Part shown: positions 10,787-20,954 of the stretch, piece by piece
Numbering within the stretch: position 1 is the stretch's first letter
Layout: the number at the start of each line of letters is the position of its first letter
DNA from: Cladopsammia gracilis
Taxonomy: Eukaryota; Cnidaria; Anthozoa; Scleractinia; Dendrophylliidae
Assembly (NCBI GenBank): GCA_022457155.1
Contig: JAJGOT010000476.1
Coordinates: 600,788 to 664,787 of the forward strand
Direction: 5' to 3'
DNA: 64,000 nt
Position numbers and translations under genes: made by a program
Notes under the pieces: generated by a model
What the model saw: only the letters and a program-made list of their open reading frames with translations
The model's database searches: none
What the model was told of the DNA's origin: nothing

Positions 10787-11227
10787 TTTTATTTTTCGAA
10801 ATCCTCGGGTGCCTCGGCCTTGCCCAGAGTTTAATCTGTTTAATATATCATCAACACTCTCTCCTCAGGCGGTTGAGGTAGGGGCTGGTCGTGATTGTGT
10901 TGCCGGGATTAACAATGACTGTGGCCGTGTTGGTTGGGATTGAGGCGTTCGCGTCGGCCTCCCACTTTTTCTCATATTTTCCAGTTTTTTCATTATCAAA
11001 TCACCAGATTTTTCTACCATTTTTGTTCCTATTTTATCTCCAGCGTGAGAAATACCTGATTCCAATGCTTTTTACGCAACGGGTTTTGCGAATGTTTTGA
11101 AAACTGCGGACACCACCGCTCTCATTGGTTTAAAAATATTATCAACAATCGAACCTGTTCCTTTGTGGCGGAAAACAAACCGCCCTAATTTGGGGTTATA
11201 ATAACGAGTAAATTCATAACTTTTCAT
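10787..11227 (-). pseudogene. small basic virion-type protein (W)
   Basis: Homologue of the intact V gene 54370-54768. The N-terminus (KSYEF-RYYNPKLGRFVFR) is followed by an Ala/Lys-rich helical middle and a Pro/Arg/Ser tail. Here a stop or shift near 11075 and another near 10865 break it. The ATG at 11225-11227 overlaps the penton stop as ATGA. The role is not known; a core or membrane-interacting minor capsid protein is a guess from size, charge and operon position. Confidence 0.55.
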
Positions 11228-11981
11228 TTTATTACCTTTTTCAATAAAAGTGAGAAAGCTGTATCAACCCCATTCAGGTTGACAAGTCTGCGTTTTCCAT
11301 CAGTGATAGAAATTCGAATGGAGCTTATTGTGTTTTTATGCACAGGGTTATATGTTACTCTCCTGGGTTCAAGGGTAAAACTATATGATGGCCTCAGAAC
11401 AGATGTTGAAAAGGAATAAATGATATCACTCTCTTGCCCATCAACAAGCGAATCATTTGTCAAATCACAATGAACATTCAACATATCAGTATCTTGACTC
11501 AGATTTGGCGTCCTGGGGCCAACATTAACTCTATCTTTCAGAATCTTTTTATCAAAACCTATAAGATCATAGAAATTACTTTGCATCAAATCCAGTTGAT
11601 AATTTTCATCCAGTGTTCTTGCTACTCTGAAGGTTGTGGGATTAAAAACCAGGTTGATTGGGAATTTATCCTTTTCCCCAGGGACTGGACCTGTGGAACT
11701 GTGAATAAAATTATCTCTTTATACTCCCAAACCCCCTCTGGGAAAGTGATATCTTTAAATGTTTTCCCACCGTCAGAGCTGAACCTGATCAGCTGATTAT
11801 TGTATCCAGCATTGATGTTATACCAGGTAAAACTCATATTGATAATTCTGTTAAGCTTAACAACATATTGTTCATTTAGGTCTAAATTAATTGGCCGATT
11901 GAATTTAGTTGTGAAATTTTCAGGCCTGTTGCCGCCCACCTTGTTGGCGTATGATGATAAAACAATTTCTCTTTCTTCCAT
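11224..11981 (-). pseudogene. penton-like minor capsid protein (W)
   Basis: Single jelly-roll vertex protein by homology to the intact V gene (54765-55541) and position next to the MCP. Starts MEEREIVLSSYA; includes MSFTWYNINAGYNNQ. A frameshift near 11600-11700 splits the ORF (11622-11981 and 11224-11589). The 5' third was duplicated in tandem (see 11791-12342), but this copy keeps the joined reading direction into the rest of the gene. Confidence 0.65.
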
Positions 11982-12342
11982 TTTATAGTTTGAAATAGTT
12001 TTTATAAATCTTTTCATGCTGGACTTTATTTATTAATGCTTCTTTCAGAAGAATATCGAGAATCGCAGCTGATTATTGTATCCAGCATTGATGTTATACC
12101 AGGTAAAACTCATATTGATAATTCTGTTAAGCTTAACAACATATTGTTCATTTAGGTCTAAATTAATTGGCCGATTGAATTTAGTTGTGAAATTTTCAGG
12201 CCTGTTGCCGCCCACCTTGTTGGCGTATGATGATAAAACAATTTCTCTTTCTTCCATTTTATAGTTTGAAATAGTTTTTATAAATCTTTTCATGCTGGAC
12301 TTTATTTATTAATGCTTCTTTCAGAAGAATATCGAGAATCGC
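11791..12342. repeat. 276-bp direct tandem duplication
   Basis: 11791-12066 and 12067-12342 are almost identical with period 276, both beginning AGCTGATTATTGTATCC. The unit spans the 3' end of the PPxY gene and the 5' part of penton. The second unit therefore holds a dead penton start (12067-12257), and the first holds an orphan PPxY tail (11983-12066). Confidence 0.9.
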
Positions 12343-13360
12343 AACTCCAGTATTTCTTATGCCAACGTTTGCATTTCCAGTATAGATGGAGCCAATAATG
12401 ACGTCAAGTTTCTGGAGAAGATCCTTTGGATCGTTGAAAAAACGGATGGCTCCACCCCTTTATCGGGTCCTCTGACCACCTCGGCGGTCAGGCCTGATTC
12501 CCGAGCCTTGAAATGTTTCTGCTTTCTTTGTGTAATGCTTTATGTAATCATTTAATGCTTTCCTGGAACGATCTATTATTTGATGATGTATCTGCTTTTG
12601 CTCTGCAGTTATTTCACCTTTTGTCAAACTTTTTGGTAAAAGACGCTTTAAAGCCTTTTAATTGATTTCTTCTATAGTTTGCAATGGTAAGAAGATTATT
12701 AAGATATTTTTTTGTCTGTGTTGATTAGAAATTTGATTCATCTAAGATTTTGTCCACGCTATCATAAGTAGCGATGTTTAAGTTATCTAGTATTTTAATA
12801 CCTTCATCTCCCTTTTCCTCTTCTTCCTCTTCCTCTTCCTCTTCCTCTTCCTCTTCATCAGCCGTTTCAATTCCATAATCAGGGCCTTCCTCTTCTTCAT
12901 ATTCAGGTGGATCTTCTCTTACCACTTTCAATACTTCTTCATATGTTGGAGGGTCTACTGGAATTACAGCTTCGCGGATTTGCGGACCGCTTTGCGGTCC
13001 GATTTGTTTCTCTGTTTGCGGTGCAACAATCTCATCATCATCAAACAGGCCTTCAACATCCATTTCTTCAAATGGGTCGACATCAGGGTAATAATCTATA
13101 CCTGTTTTAGGGCCTAGGCCCTTTTCTCCAATAACTTTCTTTTTACGGGGCTTTTGGCCGCTCCTGACATTCAATGCAATAACATCATCTAATTTCGATG
13201 TTATGGGTTTAAACATTTTACCATATTCGATTTGACTTGTCTCTTCACCCAACTTTTTCTGGGTGATGGCATCATGAACGTAATTAATTTTTTTACCCAA
13301 AGCAGATTTGCTTTGTGCAAGTTCTTTCCATTTAAATAAACTCATTTTATTACTTATCAT
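12259..13360 (-). pseudogene. acidic PPxY-motif protein (W)
   Basis: Starts MISNKMSLFKWKEL at 13360. The N-terminal part is helical; the centre has a long acidic stretch with two late-domain-type motifs, PPTYEEV and PPEYEEEE, which in other viruses bind WW domains of NEDD4-type ligases. A run of about 15 Glu follows (12810-12860). Stop at 12725 by frameshift; the conserved C-terminal domain continues in other frames to about 12259. A GC palindrome lies at 12983-13001. V (55543-56697) and X (30818-32031) carry homologues, all divergent from the ATPase gene. Confidence 0.6.
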
Positions 13361-13415
13361 ATATAATTTGGGATGTAGAACAAGATGTTGAACACGATGT
13401 AGTCTACATAATAAA
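13361..13415. promoter_or_regulatory. 55-bp divergent promoter, PPxY/ATPase (W)
   Basis: The gap between two divergent ATGs contains TATATAATTTGGGATG and ends CATAATAAAATG. V keeps both blocks in a shorter gap (56698-56738). Conservation of TATATAATTTGGGATG in both copies supports a shared bidirectional promoter. Confidence 0.5.
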
Positions 13416-14002
13416 ATGAAGATTCCAAATTATGATTTCAATGACCACATAACCAATTATAGACAACTGCATCCTTTCATGCCAAATCAAAATTTCAGAA
13501 TGCTTATCTGCGGTTCTTCGGGATCGGGGAAAACAAATGTTCTTCTTGATATGATTTTTCGGCTTTTGTATTATGATAAAATTTATCTCTATGCGAAAAA
13601 TCTTGAACAATCCAAATATCAGCATCTGCTGAAAACATTCCGTCCAATCAGCAAAGAAGCTGGGTATGAAGTCGTGGAAGCGAGTCCCGATGAAATCCTG
13701 CCCGTTTCTGAATTATCCGATAATAATAAAAAAATAGTTATATTTGACGATTTTGTTTGCGAAAAGAATCAAAAGCCATTGATCGATTATTTTATCCGGG
13801 GCAGACATAAGAATTGCTCTGTTATTTATCTTTCGCAAAGTTATTATAAAACACCCAAAGATATCCGTTTGAATTGTTCGCATTTTGCATTTATGAATTC
13901 CCAAGCAACAATGAAATTTCTATGCTCCGCAGAGAGAATAATGTCAGCAAAGAAGATTATTTAACTGCAACCAAGAACCCATATTCTTTTCTTCTATATT
14001 GA
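13416..14002 (+). pseudogene. A32/FtsK-type genome-packaging ATPase (W)
   Basis: Packages viral DNA into capsids (family knowledge). Walker A GSSGSGKTN at residues 33-41 and Walker B VIFDDF at 108-113, followed by an Arg-containing RGRH and a sensor-like IYLSQSYY. A one-base frameshift near 13920 moves the reading into another frame; the last about 25 codons run in that frame to the stop at 14000-14002, matching the remnant at position 1. The start codon follows a 55-bp divergent promoter. Confidence 0.85.
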
Positions 14003-14034
14003 TAAGCCGAGGAAATTCATTTCTAAAAATTTTG

Positions 14035-15786
14035 ATGAAAGAATTTAAAATTAGTTATTCAAATGGAATGTTATCTGATAAAACAAGCACCTCCCTGGGA
14101 AGAAAAGATGGAAAAGATGGACTGCCAGACGTTGGTTTCAAGCTGACACCCGCAGGGGATTATGATATTCAAAACAAAAAATTAACCAATGTCGCTGAAG
14201 GAACAGCGAATAACGATGCAATCACAAAACATCAAGCTTATGTTCTTGAAAAGAAATTGATTCAACTGAAGGCAGATTCACTTCAGGTTGATGGTTCCTC
14301 GCATATGACAGGAGATCTTGACCTTCGAGGGCAAAACCTCATTAACCCCGGGGAAATAAAAATGAATCGCAAACTGATCACCAATATGGAAACTGATGAA
14401 GACAATGATTTGTCAGCGGTGAATATGATCACTCTGAAAAAATTCCATCCTGATGCTCCTGAACCAACGCATGAAGTCACGAAAGATATTGATTTGAAAG
14501 GACTTTTCAATGTGGAGAACTCGAAACAACAGACATGGCATGATTTGGGAGCACATTGTAACAATCTTGTTTCTTATAATGACGTCAAGAATATCTTTCT
14601 CAGCCGCAAAGAGACGTTTCCAGTGGAGACTAGTTTGGATATGGGAAATCACACCATTTTCAATGTGAAAGATCCAACTGTTGCCGATCAAGGCGCAAAC
14701 AAAAGATATGTAGATACGGCAGTCAATCCCAAAGCTGATAAAAATATGTTGATAGAAAAACGGTTTATAATAATACAAAAATTACGCAGAATACACCTGC
14801 AATCAGCGATTTGAAAACAAATAAGGCTGACCAAACATATGTCGATGCAAAAATGTGCAACTTGAGAAAGATCTTGAAGATTATGTCAATAAATCTCATA
14901 TCTCTTCGAATTCACATGCAAAAGATGAATTCCGCTATTTGATGGAAAATGCAGATGAATCAAGCTCTGAATATGGGATTATAGTAAATGGAATAAATGA
15001 TTTTCCAGATTCTCCACATCGTTTCAATAAGAAGGCATATCATTTATTATTTTCTCGAAATGGAAAAAAGTATTACTCTGGTAGATTAGGGTTCATTATG
15101 TATAAATTACCTGAAGGTGAATACACTATTTGCATTGAATTCTTTCCAGGTACAATGGGGAATGTTAGTGTTAATGTTCAACAAAACAATTTTCGAATCA
15201 TACAAGATCAAGTATTCATATGCAGAAATTGAAGATTACACCACCTGAGTATATCATGGTTGATTTAAAATATGATGAAGCTGAGCATTCATCGTCAGAT
15301 GCAACATCAAAACTAATTATTTATGGTGTTAAAAATTTTGTAGCAGATGTTGATTCAAGTGTGTATGATGCTCCCTTCAGTTTCGAAAATCAGAGAATGG
15401 TCATGCAAACTAATTTGGATATGAATGGTCATCAGCTGCTTAGCAATCTGAAATCCAGCTTTTTCATGTGCGCTTATTACGACGCAGCTAAGCATAGAAC
15501 AAATGTTTATTTCAATGGTGACGTGGCCAATTTTTTTGTTCCAAGCAAATGTGTCTTGAAAAGCGCAACAGTGATTAGCACAGGTGCTTTAGAGCGATCC
15601 CAAATTGAATTGACCATCCGCGGGAAAACATATTTTGAACGGCAAGAATACCCGCACAGTGGACCACAAAAGATACTAATTAATTATGCTTTGGATGACG
15701 GAGGATCTCTTCAGATAAGTTTAGCTAAAAAAAGAAAGTTAGGAAACAGCACAAAATACACCATTGGACTTTTATTTGAAATTTGA
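14035..15786 (+). pseudogene. collagen-like fibre protein (W)
   Basis: Same architecture as the Z fibre: short collagen-type start, GDLDLRGQNL repeats, DQGANKRYVD repeat and a C-terminal head ending 15786. Start ATG 14035, 32 bases after the ATPase stop (an upstream TTG at 13999 only extends the frame). Frameshifts near 14725-14750, 14850 and 15215-15225. The head (15220-15786) is open for 188 codons and differs from the Z and X heads in its last about 80 residues, which suggests that the receptor-binding tip is replaced between elements. Confidence 0.75.
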
Positions 15787-15800
15787 TCTCCCCAACTAAA

Positions 15801-15905
15801 ATGTTTGAGTTCAAGATAGATACACAAAAGTTGAAACAAATCAGAGACGGCATCCTGTCAGTCGTTGAAACCATTCGGAAATTATTTCAATGTCTAAGAA
15901 AATGA
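15801..15905 (+). CDS. 34-aa amphipathic peptide (W)
   Basis: Begins MFEFKIDTQKLKQIRDGI and ends KLFQCLRK. Intact. Its stop overlaps the next ATG as ATGA (15902-15905). Only the N-terminal FEFKID and the hydrophobic spacing are shared with the Z and X versions, which is what selection on an amphipathic helix would leave. Confidence 0.7.
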   Translation: MFEFKIDTQKLKQIRDGILSVVETIRKLFQCLRK

Positions 15906-16396
15906 AAAAGAGTTACGCCAAAGACGGTTAATTTGCTTTCAATCACATAGATCAAACACTTCCCGTGTCCACTGTTGATGAATTGAAAAAGCATTATGAG
16001 TTTTATCACAAGAAACGATGGTGTTGTCGGCAGGCCCACAGCAGATATAAGAAGATGAATGTTTTGCTGACACTCAGTTCCACGTTGTTGGTCGTCACAG
16101 GGACAATAGTTGGTGGGGTGACATTGAATCAAATAGTCCTATCTGTTATCAATGGTGCTGGGTTATTCCTGAAAACGTTTCAAGAGATGAAAAACTTCCG
16201 CAGAAGAATAGAAATCTCTCAATTTGCAATGACCAAATATGACAACGTGCAGACTCAATTGAGATCATATCTACGCGGAGCATATTTCGATTCGCAAGAA
16301 CTCATCAAAGAGATGGCTGTTGTCGATGGAATTGTAGCAGATCTGTGTTTGAATTTAGAGAAATATGAAAAGGATTATGAAACATCTTTAAAATGA
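15902..16396 (+). pseudogene. SLATT-like two-TM protein (W)
   Basis: ATG at 15902 inside the peptide stop. A TAA at 15929-15931 (codon 10) interrupts an otherwise open frame that continues from about 15932 to the stop at 16394-16396. Contains WCCRQAHSRYKK, the hydrophobic pair, and the YDNVQTQLRSYLRG helix. The final TGA overlaps the acidic gene ATG. One nonsense mutation in an otherwise clean frame implies recent function. Confidence 0.6.
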
Positions 16397-16614
16397 GTGA
16401 TTCAGAAACATGGCAGTGGTACGATCCAAGCCGCACAGCGGCTTGCGATTCTCAAGACGAAAACCTAGAAAATGAATTGGATTCAGATTGGGAACCAGAA
16501 TATGATGTTGAAGCAGATCCAGATTGGACGCCAGAAAACCCAGTTATGGTTTGGGAAGATTCTGAAGATACGGAAGATGAGTGTCCAACTTGTGAATCTT
16601 CGGATGAGGATTAA
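16393..16614 (+). CDS. 73-aa acidic CxxC protein (W)
   Basis: No family recognised. Asp/Glu/Trp-rich (EADPDWTPENP) with a terminal CPTCESSDED. Found only in family 2 (also 59509-59715 in V). Both copies are intact and differ mainly by in-frame GC palindromes at different places: here AAGCCGC-ACA-GCGGCTT at 16428-16444. The ATGA overlap with the preceding gene suggests coupled translation. Highly acidic small proteins can mimic DNA or bind basic proteins; that is speculation. Confidence 0.6.
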   Translation: MSDSETWQWYDPSRTAACDSQDENLENELDSDWEPEYDVEADPDWTPENPVMVWEDSEDTEDECPTCESSDED

Positions 16615-16643
16615 ATTATCAAAGGCTTTTCCTTTGATAATTT
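16613..16643. terminator. 13-bp hairpin between acidic and SSB genes (W)
   Basis: AAATTATCAAAGG pairs perfectly with CCTTTGATAATTT around a 5-base loop. V has the same stem with a C-G pair replaced by T-A (59714-59743), so pairing is conserved while the bases changed. Confidence 0.65.
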
Positions 16644-16649
16644 CTTCAT

Positions 16650-17300
16650 TTAATTTCCACAGCAAGAAAGATCATTAGTGTCGTTAACTACAATACCCTC
16701 ATCCTCGTACTCATCGAAATAACTCTGAGGCTGAACTATTTCTTTCACAAGAACTTCTTTAACTACGAAAGAGATAGAAGAGATATTACCTAAAAATACT
16801 TGCCGCAATCTAACTACAAGCAGACCGTCTAGAGAGATTCCTATAAAGTCATGTGGATTGAATTTGGTTTTTGTTTTTTCGACTATTTCTTTGGAAAATG
16901 GGCAATTGATTCGGCCATCTTTGTTCACATAGAGATTAGCATAAAGCTTTTTCGTGTCACTCTGGTCTTCCTTCACAATCTGCAGGGAATCTGGTTGAAT
17001 TCTGAGTTTTGGATTCACTTTCTTGAGTGCTGGTTGTTTGGCCTTGCTTAGTTCCTGGATCTTGGTTTGCATTTCTTCGAACATTTGCTGAGATTTTTCA
17101 TCGAGAGTGAACCCCAGGGAATAATTTGATTTGTCTTCAGTCTTGTGTTCCCATATTTTCATTCGGCCTTCGAGAAATATATCAAATGGCTTGTTCTCAT
17201 ATTGAATTGGGAGGACGGTGAATGAAAACTGCCCTGATTTCTTTGTTTCTGGTTCTGAGAGCTGGATCTGCTGGATATCATAATTAAACTTGGTTATCAT
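16650..17300 (-). CDS. putative single-strand DNA-binding protein (W)
   Basis: 216 aa, intact, ATG at 17300. Beta-rich N-terminal half (FSFTVLPIQYE, FLEGRMKIWEHK), helical middle, a second beta part and an acidic C-terminal tail (FDEYEDEG) followed by Cys-Cys. About 30 percent similar by eye to the X and Z versions, with collinear blocks (EGRMKI-EH, LGFTLDEK, VLVKEI). An SSB role fits the acidic tail and protein-primed replication but is inferred. Convergent with the structural operon across the hairpin at 16613. Confidence 0.5.
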   Translation of the reverse strand: MITKFNYDIQQIQLSEPETKKSGQFSFTVLPIQYENKPFDIFLEGRMKIWEHKTEDKSNYSLGFTLDEKSQQMFEEMQTKIQELSKAKQPALKKVNPKLRIQPDSLQIVKEDQSDTKKLYANLYVNKDGRINCPFSKEIVEKTKTKFNPHDFIGISLDGLLVVRLRQVFLGNISSISFVVKEVLVKEIVQPQSYFDEYEDEGIVVNDTNDLSCCGN

Positions 17301-17340
17301 TTTAAATAGAGAAAAAAATAATATTTTTTTGTGAAATGAA

Positions 17341-18377
17341 TCAGTTCTTGATTAATGTGACTAGTCTCCAAGGTTCATCTTTACCATCTCTTTCAGCACT
17401 AAAACCCCATTGCCCCTCTGAAGAATAGTTCATATATGTTTGCTTCAGAGGATAGCTGACATAACCACGGTCTTCGAAATATTTTTGAATATCATCATAA
17501 TCCCTTACGGTGGAAAATTCACCTGTGTGTGAATTTAATATAATCATCTTGTTTCTTGGATCATATGGTACATCTTTTGTATTGCTCACCCAGAGTATAT
17601 CCAACAATGAATTTCTTTAATGCTTCTTGATACACTGCTCTATTTGCTTCTATCTGTTTTTCCTTAGTTTCTCTTTCAGCTTCTTTTTCCATTTGTGCTC
17701 TAGCCATCCTTTCGTCTACTTCCTTCTCTAGTTTAGCTGTTTATATATCTTTTTCGCTTTCTGTCATCTCAGTCCATGACTTAACTTTTGGCTTTGGCTT
17801 TGGCTTTAGCTTTGGAGCAGGAGGGAGAGAAAGTTTCGGAGAAGGTGGACGAGCAGGCTGCCTAGAAGGCTGCCTAGAGGGTTGCCTAGACGGCGGACGA
17901 GAAGACTGCCTAGACGGCGGACGAGAAGGTGGGCAAGAAGGTGGGCGAGAAGGTGAGCGAGAAGGTGGGCGAGAAGGTGGGCGAGAAGGTGGGCGAGAAG
18001 ACTGTCTATAAGGTGGACGAGACGGCGAATGAGAAGGTGTTGTCACTCTCATCTTCTCTTGCCCTGCTAATTCTTTCTTTCCAGATATACGCCTTTCTAT
18101 TTCTTTCTCAAATAGTCGTTTGAGTCTCTTGAGTTTATCTTCACATTCTTCAGATTGTTCTCTATATGATTGAGCGTTTTTCTCAAGCTGAAGATTTATA
18201 GTGTCAATACTTCTAATGTAAAATACTCTGCCATCAAGGCGTCTAGTGAATGTCAAACGCCCACTTTTCAGTGCACTGGTAATTGTACTTTTTTCAAACT
18301 CCCAAGGTTCTAGTCGCTTCATTAACTGTTTTCAATATTCATGTTTCATTATCAGACACAATCCTAATCGGTTTCAT
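17341..18377 (-). pseudogene. NUMOD1-type regulator with PSRPPSRP repeats (W)
   Basis: The ATG at 18375-18377 starts a NUMOD1-like helix-turn-helix (VNEATRTLGV, then STITSALKSGRL). A basic PSRPPSRP repeat region (17850-18030), a Lys/Pro stretch, a coiled coil (LEKEVDERMARAQMEKEA) and a C-terminal domain ending at 17341 follow. The C-terminal domain resembles that of the divergent gene at 18884. Broken in the HTH (stop near 18330), at 17739 and near 17607. V has lost this gene by a deletion near 60424-60468. Probably a DNA-binding regulator of the site array upstream (inference). Confidence 0.55.
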
Positions 18378-18883
18378 TTTTAAAAGGGATTATAAGAGTC
18401 TCCGCAATATGATAGAATCTTCCTTACGGGTAAAAAGAGGGTAGATGCAGAATATAAGAAAATAAAGTATTCTGGAAAAGATAATAAGATCTTTCATCTT
18501 ATATCCCATGTATCCTTTTCAAACTTTATTTGGTTATTATTGAATAATGGTCTTTTTACCCTGGGATTAAGTCTATAGATAAATTCTGAAGATAATAGAT
18601 CTCTATATCCCTATATCCCTATATCCCTTTCCTGAGAATACTGAATATATTCATATATTATTGAATAGTGGTCTTTTTACCCGTGAAATGATGATAATCC
18701 CCTCCCATTTTACGGGTAAAAAGACCGTTATGGAATAATATCTAAATAAATTCTATTTCTATTGTGAGAATGTCAATATATTTTCATTTATCTTCTTCAG
18801 AGAATACTGAATATATTGAAATATTATTGAATAATGGTCTTTTTACCCGTAAAATAAAAGAATATCCCTATTTTAGACAGCAA
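18378..18883. promoter_or_regulatory. operator array between two divergent regulators (W)
   Basis: No gene in the first 386 bases. Five copies of GGTCTTTTTACCCG or its complement: 18426-18440 (minus), 18549-18561 (plus), 18670-18684 (plus), 18712-18726 (minus), 18836-18850 (plus). The plus copies at 18549 and 18836 are preceded by TTATTGAATAAT; the one at 18670 carries a one-base variant (AATAGT). Sites at 18670 and 18712 face each other across 27 bases. A TATATCCC microsatellite sits near 18605-18630. V has six copies in the same place. Confidence 0.65.
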
Positions 18884-19492
18884 ATGGTGGTTTCAATTAA
18901 AATAACTTCAGATGATTTTGAACAAGTATTTCCATCTGTATCTGTTGCTTCTTGCGCTTTGAAAGTCGATACAAAGACTATTCCCCATGCTTTGCAAACG
19001 GGAAAACTCAAATTCAGGCGCCGAAGTGGTGGGAAACAGTTTAAAATTGAAATACGTGATAAAGTTTCACTCGCTGTTGAAGAATCCCTCAGAGTCACCG
19101 AGGCAATATTAGAACAATGTCAACAAAAACTCAGAAGTGGCAGATACGTTTTTCCCCAGAGACGGAGATCACAACCAAAACCAAAACCCAAATCCAGAAC
19201 AACCCCAGAACAAATAGAGGAGTTTGAAAAGGGTTATCATGAGTTGAAGCCTGATGAGATACCTTCCCTGTTTGTTGATACAAAAATCATAGTCACACAT
19301 AGATTAAATGGAGAAATAGCTTTAATTGCCAATATGAAAGACTTCATTCAAAGATTTGGTAATTATACTGAAAAAATAGGGGAGGAAGTCTGGGAAACGA
19401 TACTTGAAGATCGATGTTCATCATTTCCTATTTGTAATGAAAAGAATGTTGAACAAAGGTGGGATATCAAGTGGCTCCAGAAAGATGTTTGA
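18884..19492 (+). CDS. NUMOD1-type regulator, plus strand (W)
   Basis: Start taken at ATG 18884 (MVVSIKITSDDFEQVF). An earlier in-frame ATG at 18764 would put an operator copy inside the coding region and that part is not conserved with V. HTH-like module FPSVSVASCALKVDTKTI near residues 16-35, basic segment, then a C-terminal domain with IVTHRLNGEIALIANMKDF. Intact here; V has one nonsense codon. Convergent with PolB: its stop at 19492 overlaps the PolB 3' end by 26 bp. NUMOD1 modules usually bind DNA in homing endonucleases; here no nuclease motif is seen. Confidence 0.6.
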   Translation: MVVSIKITSDDFEQVFPSVSVASCALKVDTKTIPHALQTGKLKFRRRSGGKQFKIEIRDKVSLAVEESLRVTEAILEQCQQKLRSGRYVFPQRRRSQPKPKPKSRTTPEQIEEFEKGYHELKPDEIPSLFVDTKIIVTHRLNGEIALIANMKDFIQRFGNYTEKIGEEVWETILEDRCSSFPICNEKNVEQRWDIKWLQKDV

Positions 19493-20954
19493 AGCTATTA
19501 TACATGATAATAGCTTTATTTCCGTAGCTTATTTTGATTTTCCAATGCCCCCAAGCAAGGGTGTGAATCTTATCTGGCAAGATGAAACGCTTGTCATCAT
19601 CCCCAGATAAGGCTGTTTTGTTAACTGTTTCTGAGAACATCTCATGTTGATGGCTGCGGATGAGATTCATAGTTCTCATTTGGCTTTGCCCGCTGGAAAG
19701 ACATTCTTTGAAGTCCTCATGGGTGATATGTTTCTTTATTGTTTGTTTTTTCACTCCCTTGCATTTCTTGTCACCTCCAGAGCCACACAACTTATATGAA
19801 TAGAGCTTTGCTCGCAATCCAACAAACTCTTCTATTATTTTCCCCCCAGCTTCATCTTTCATGAGGCCGTTCACTTTCTTGTTCATGATTGGCATTCCTG
19901 AGGGATGATCCGGGGGATAGTTAGATGTGTCAAACATCTCCTTCACATCTGGTTTCAAATCCTGATAGACGTCTTCAGTTTCTATTTCATAGCACAACGA
20001 ATCAGTATCGGTGAACAACAGCTTGGCTTTATTTTCGTATTTGGGTTTCATATATTCATAGTGAAACCTGAACATTGGTTTATTAAACCTGGGAATTGGT
20101 TTATTAAATAACATTTTCTTCCGCTTCATATGAACAGCGATGAGATTCTCATCAAAGATTGTATGGTGTTGATAGGTGGGTTCAGCCGCAAGCTTTTCCG
20201 CAATCTTTCTTTCATTGATTGGATATTTTCCATTGTTTTGCCGAATATGGCGTTATTCATGAGCTAGAAAAAGTCTCTTTCGAAATCGTTCTTCCCGGCT
20301 TGACGGAGCTGTATATTGAGTTGGATATATGATTTCAGCCACGGCTCTTCAGTGAATGATATTCCCCTGTAAATCTTAGTTAATTTTAATCCATGTTTCA
20401 AGGGTTGTTTGAGTGCTCTGTGATGGAGAATGACATGTTTCTTATCTCGCAGATTGGGGATTAATTTCTCAACATCGTTGTCGCAAATTATTCTCTCGGG
20501 GGCGAAGGGATAGTCATTATGAGTATTATGAAGCTCTTTGGGATATTCCAAATCAACCTCAAGGACACAGGGAATTCGATCCCATCTTCGGAAGCCTTTC
20601 ATCTAACGAAAGTTTTCAGTTGGAAGTGGTTGAGTCATCGCCCAAGAATATAGGGAGTTGGCATCGAGATAAAGAATATATTTCGATGGTTGCGTTGAGT
20701 CATATTTATCGCCCATATATGGATTGTTAGCTTTGCCGCGGCGATTTGAGATCATTGAAATACCACCACGGATTCCCTTTTCGAAGAACAGCAGCATATC
20801 TGGATCATTCAGCAATGTAAGCTGTGCCCCTGATTTCTTGAGACCGGCATCAAAAGAAAGGCCAGGGGCGGTATAATACCACGCTAGATCCAGTTGATAA
20901 TTCTCCATACAGACATTGCGGAATTCTTCGAAGACATCCGCAAGGAGCATTACA
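19467..20954 (-). pseudogene. W PolB, piece 5 of 5 (C-terminal polymerase core)
   Basis: From the X insertion site (target copy 20949-20954) to the PolB stop at 19467. Contains the YTAPGLSFDAGLKKSG region, LDANSLYSWAMTQ (Pol A), a damaged Pol B block near 20220-20265 (the FGKTMEN region), TDTDSLCYEIETED (Pol C), and the end HTLAWGHWKI plus about 20 more residues. Frameshifts near 20600, 20265 and 20130. The last codons reappear in V at 61580-61628, confirming the gene end. Lineage differs from X and Z PolB: no PD-(D/E)XK insertion, different thumb. Confidence 0.8.
20949..20954. repeat. left target-site duplication of X (ATTACA)
   Basis: ATTACA directly before AGTAGTAATGG; the same hexamer follows the other end of X at 38088. 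Six bases is the standard Polinton duplication length. Confidence 0.92.

Noticed and set aside
17929..18123. Plus-strand Glu/Lys-Val-Gly repeat ORF
   Set aside because: Antisense of the PSRPPSRP repeat coding region of the minus-strand regulator.
18764..18883. N-terminal extension of the plus regulator from ATG 18764
   Set aside because: It would encode an operator copy and is not conserved as protein between W and V.
19467..20954. Treating 19467-20954 as the C-terminal part of X's own polymerase
   Set aside because: It lies outside X's terminal repeat and target duplication, and is a different PolB lineage from 21037-24738.
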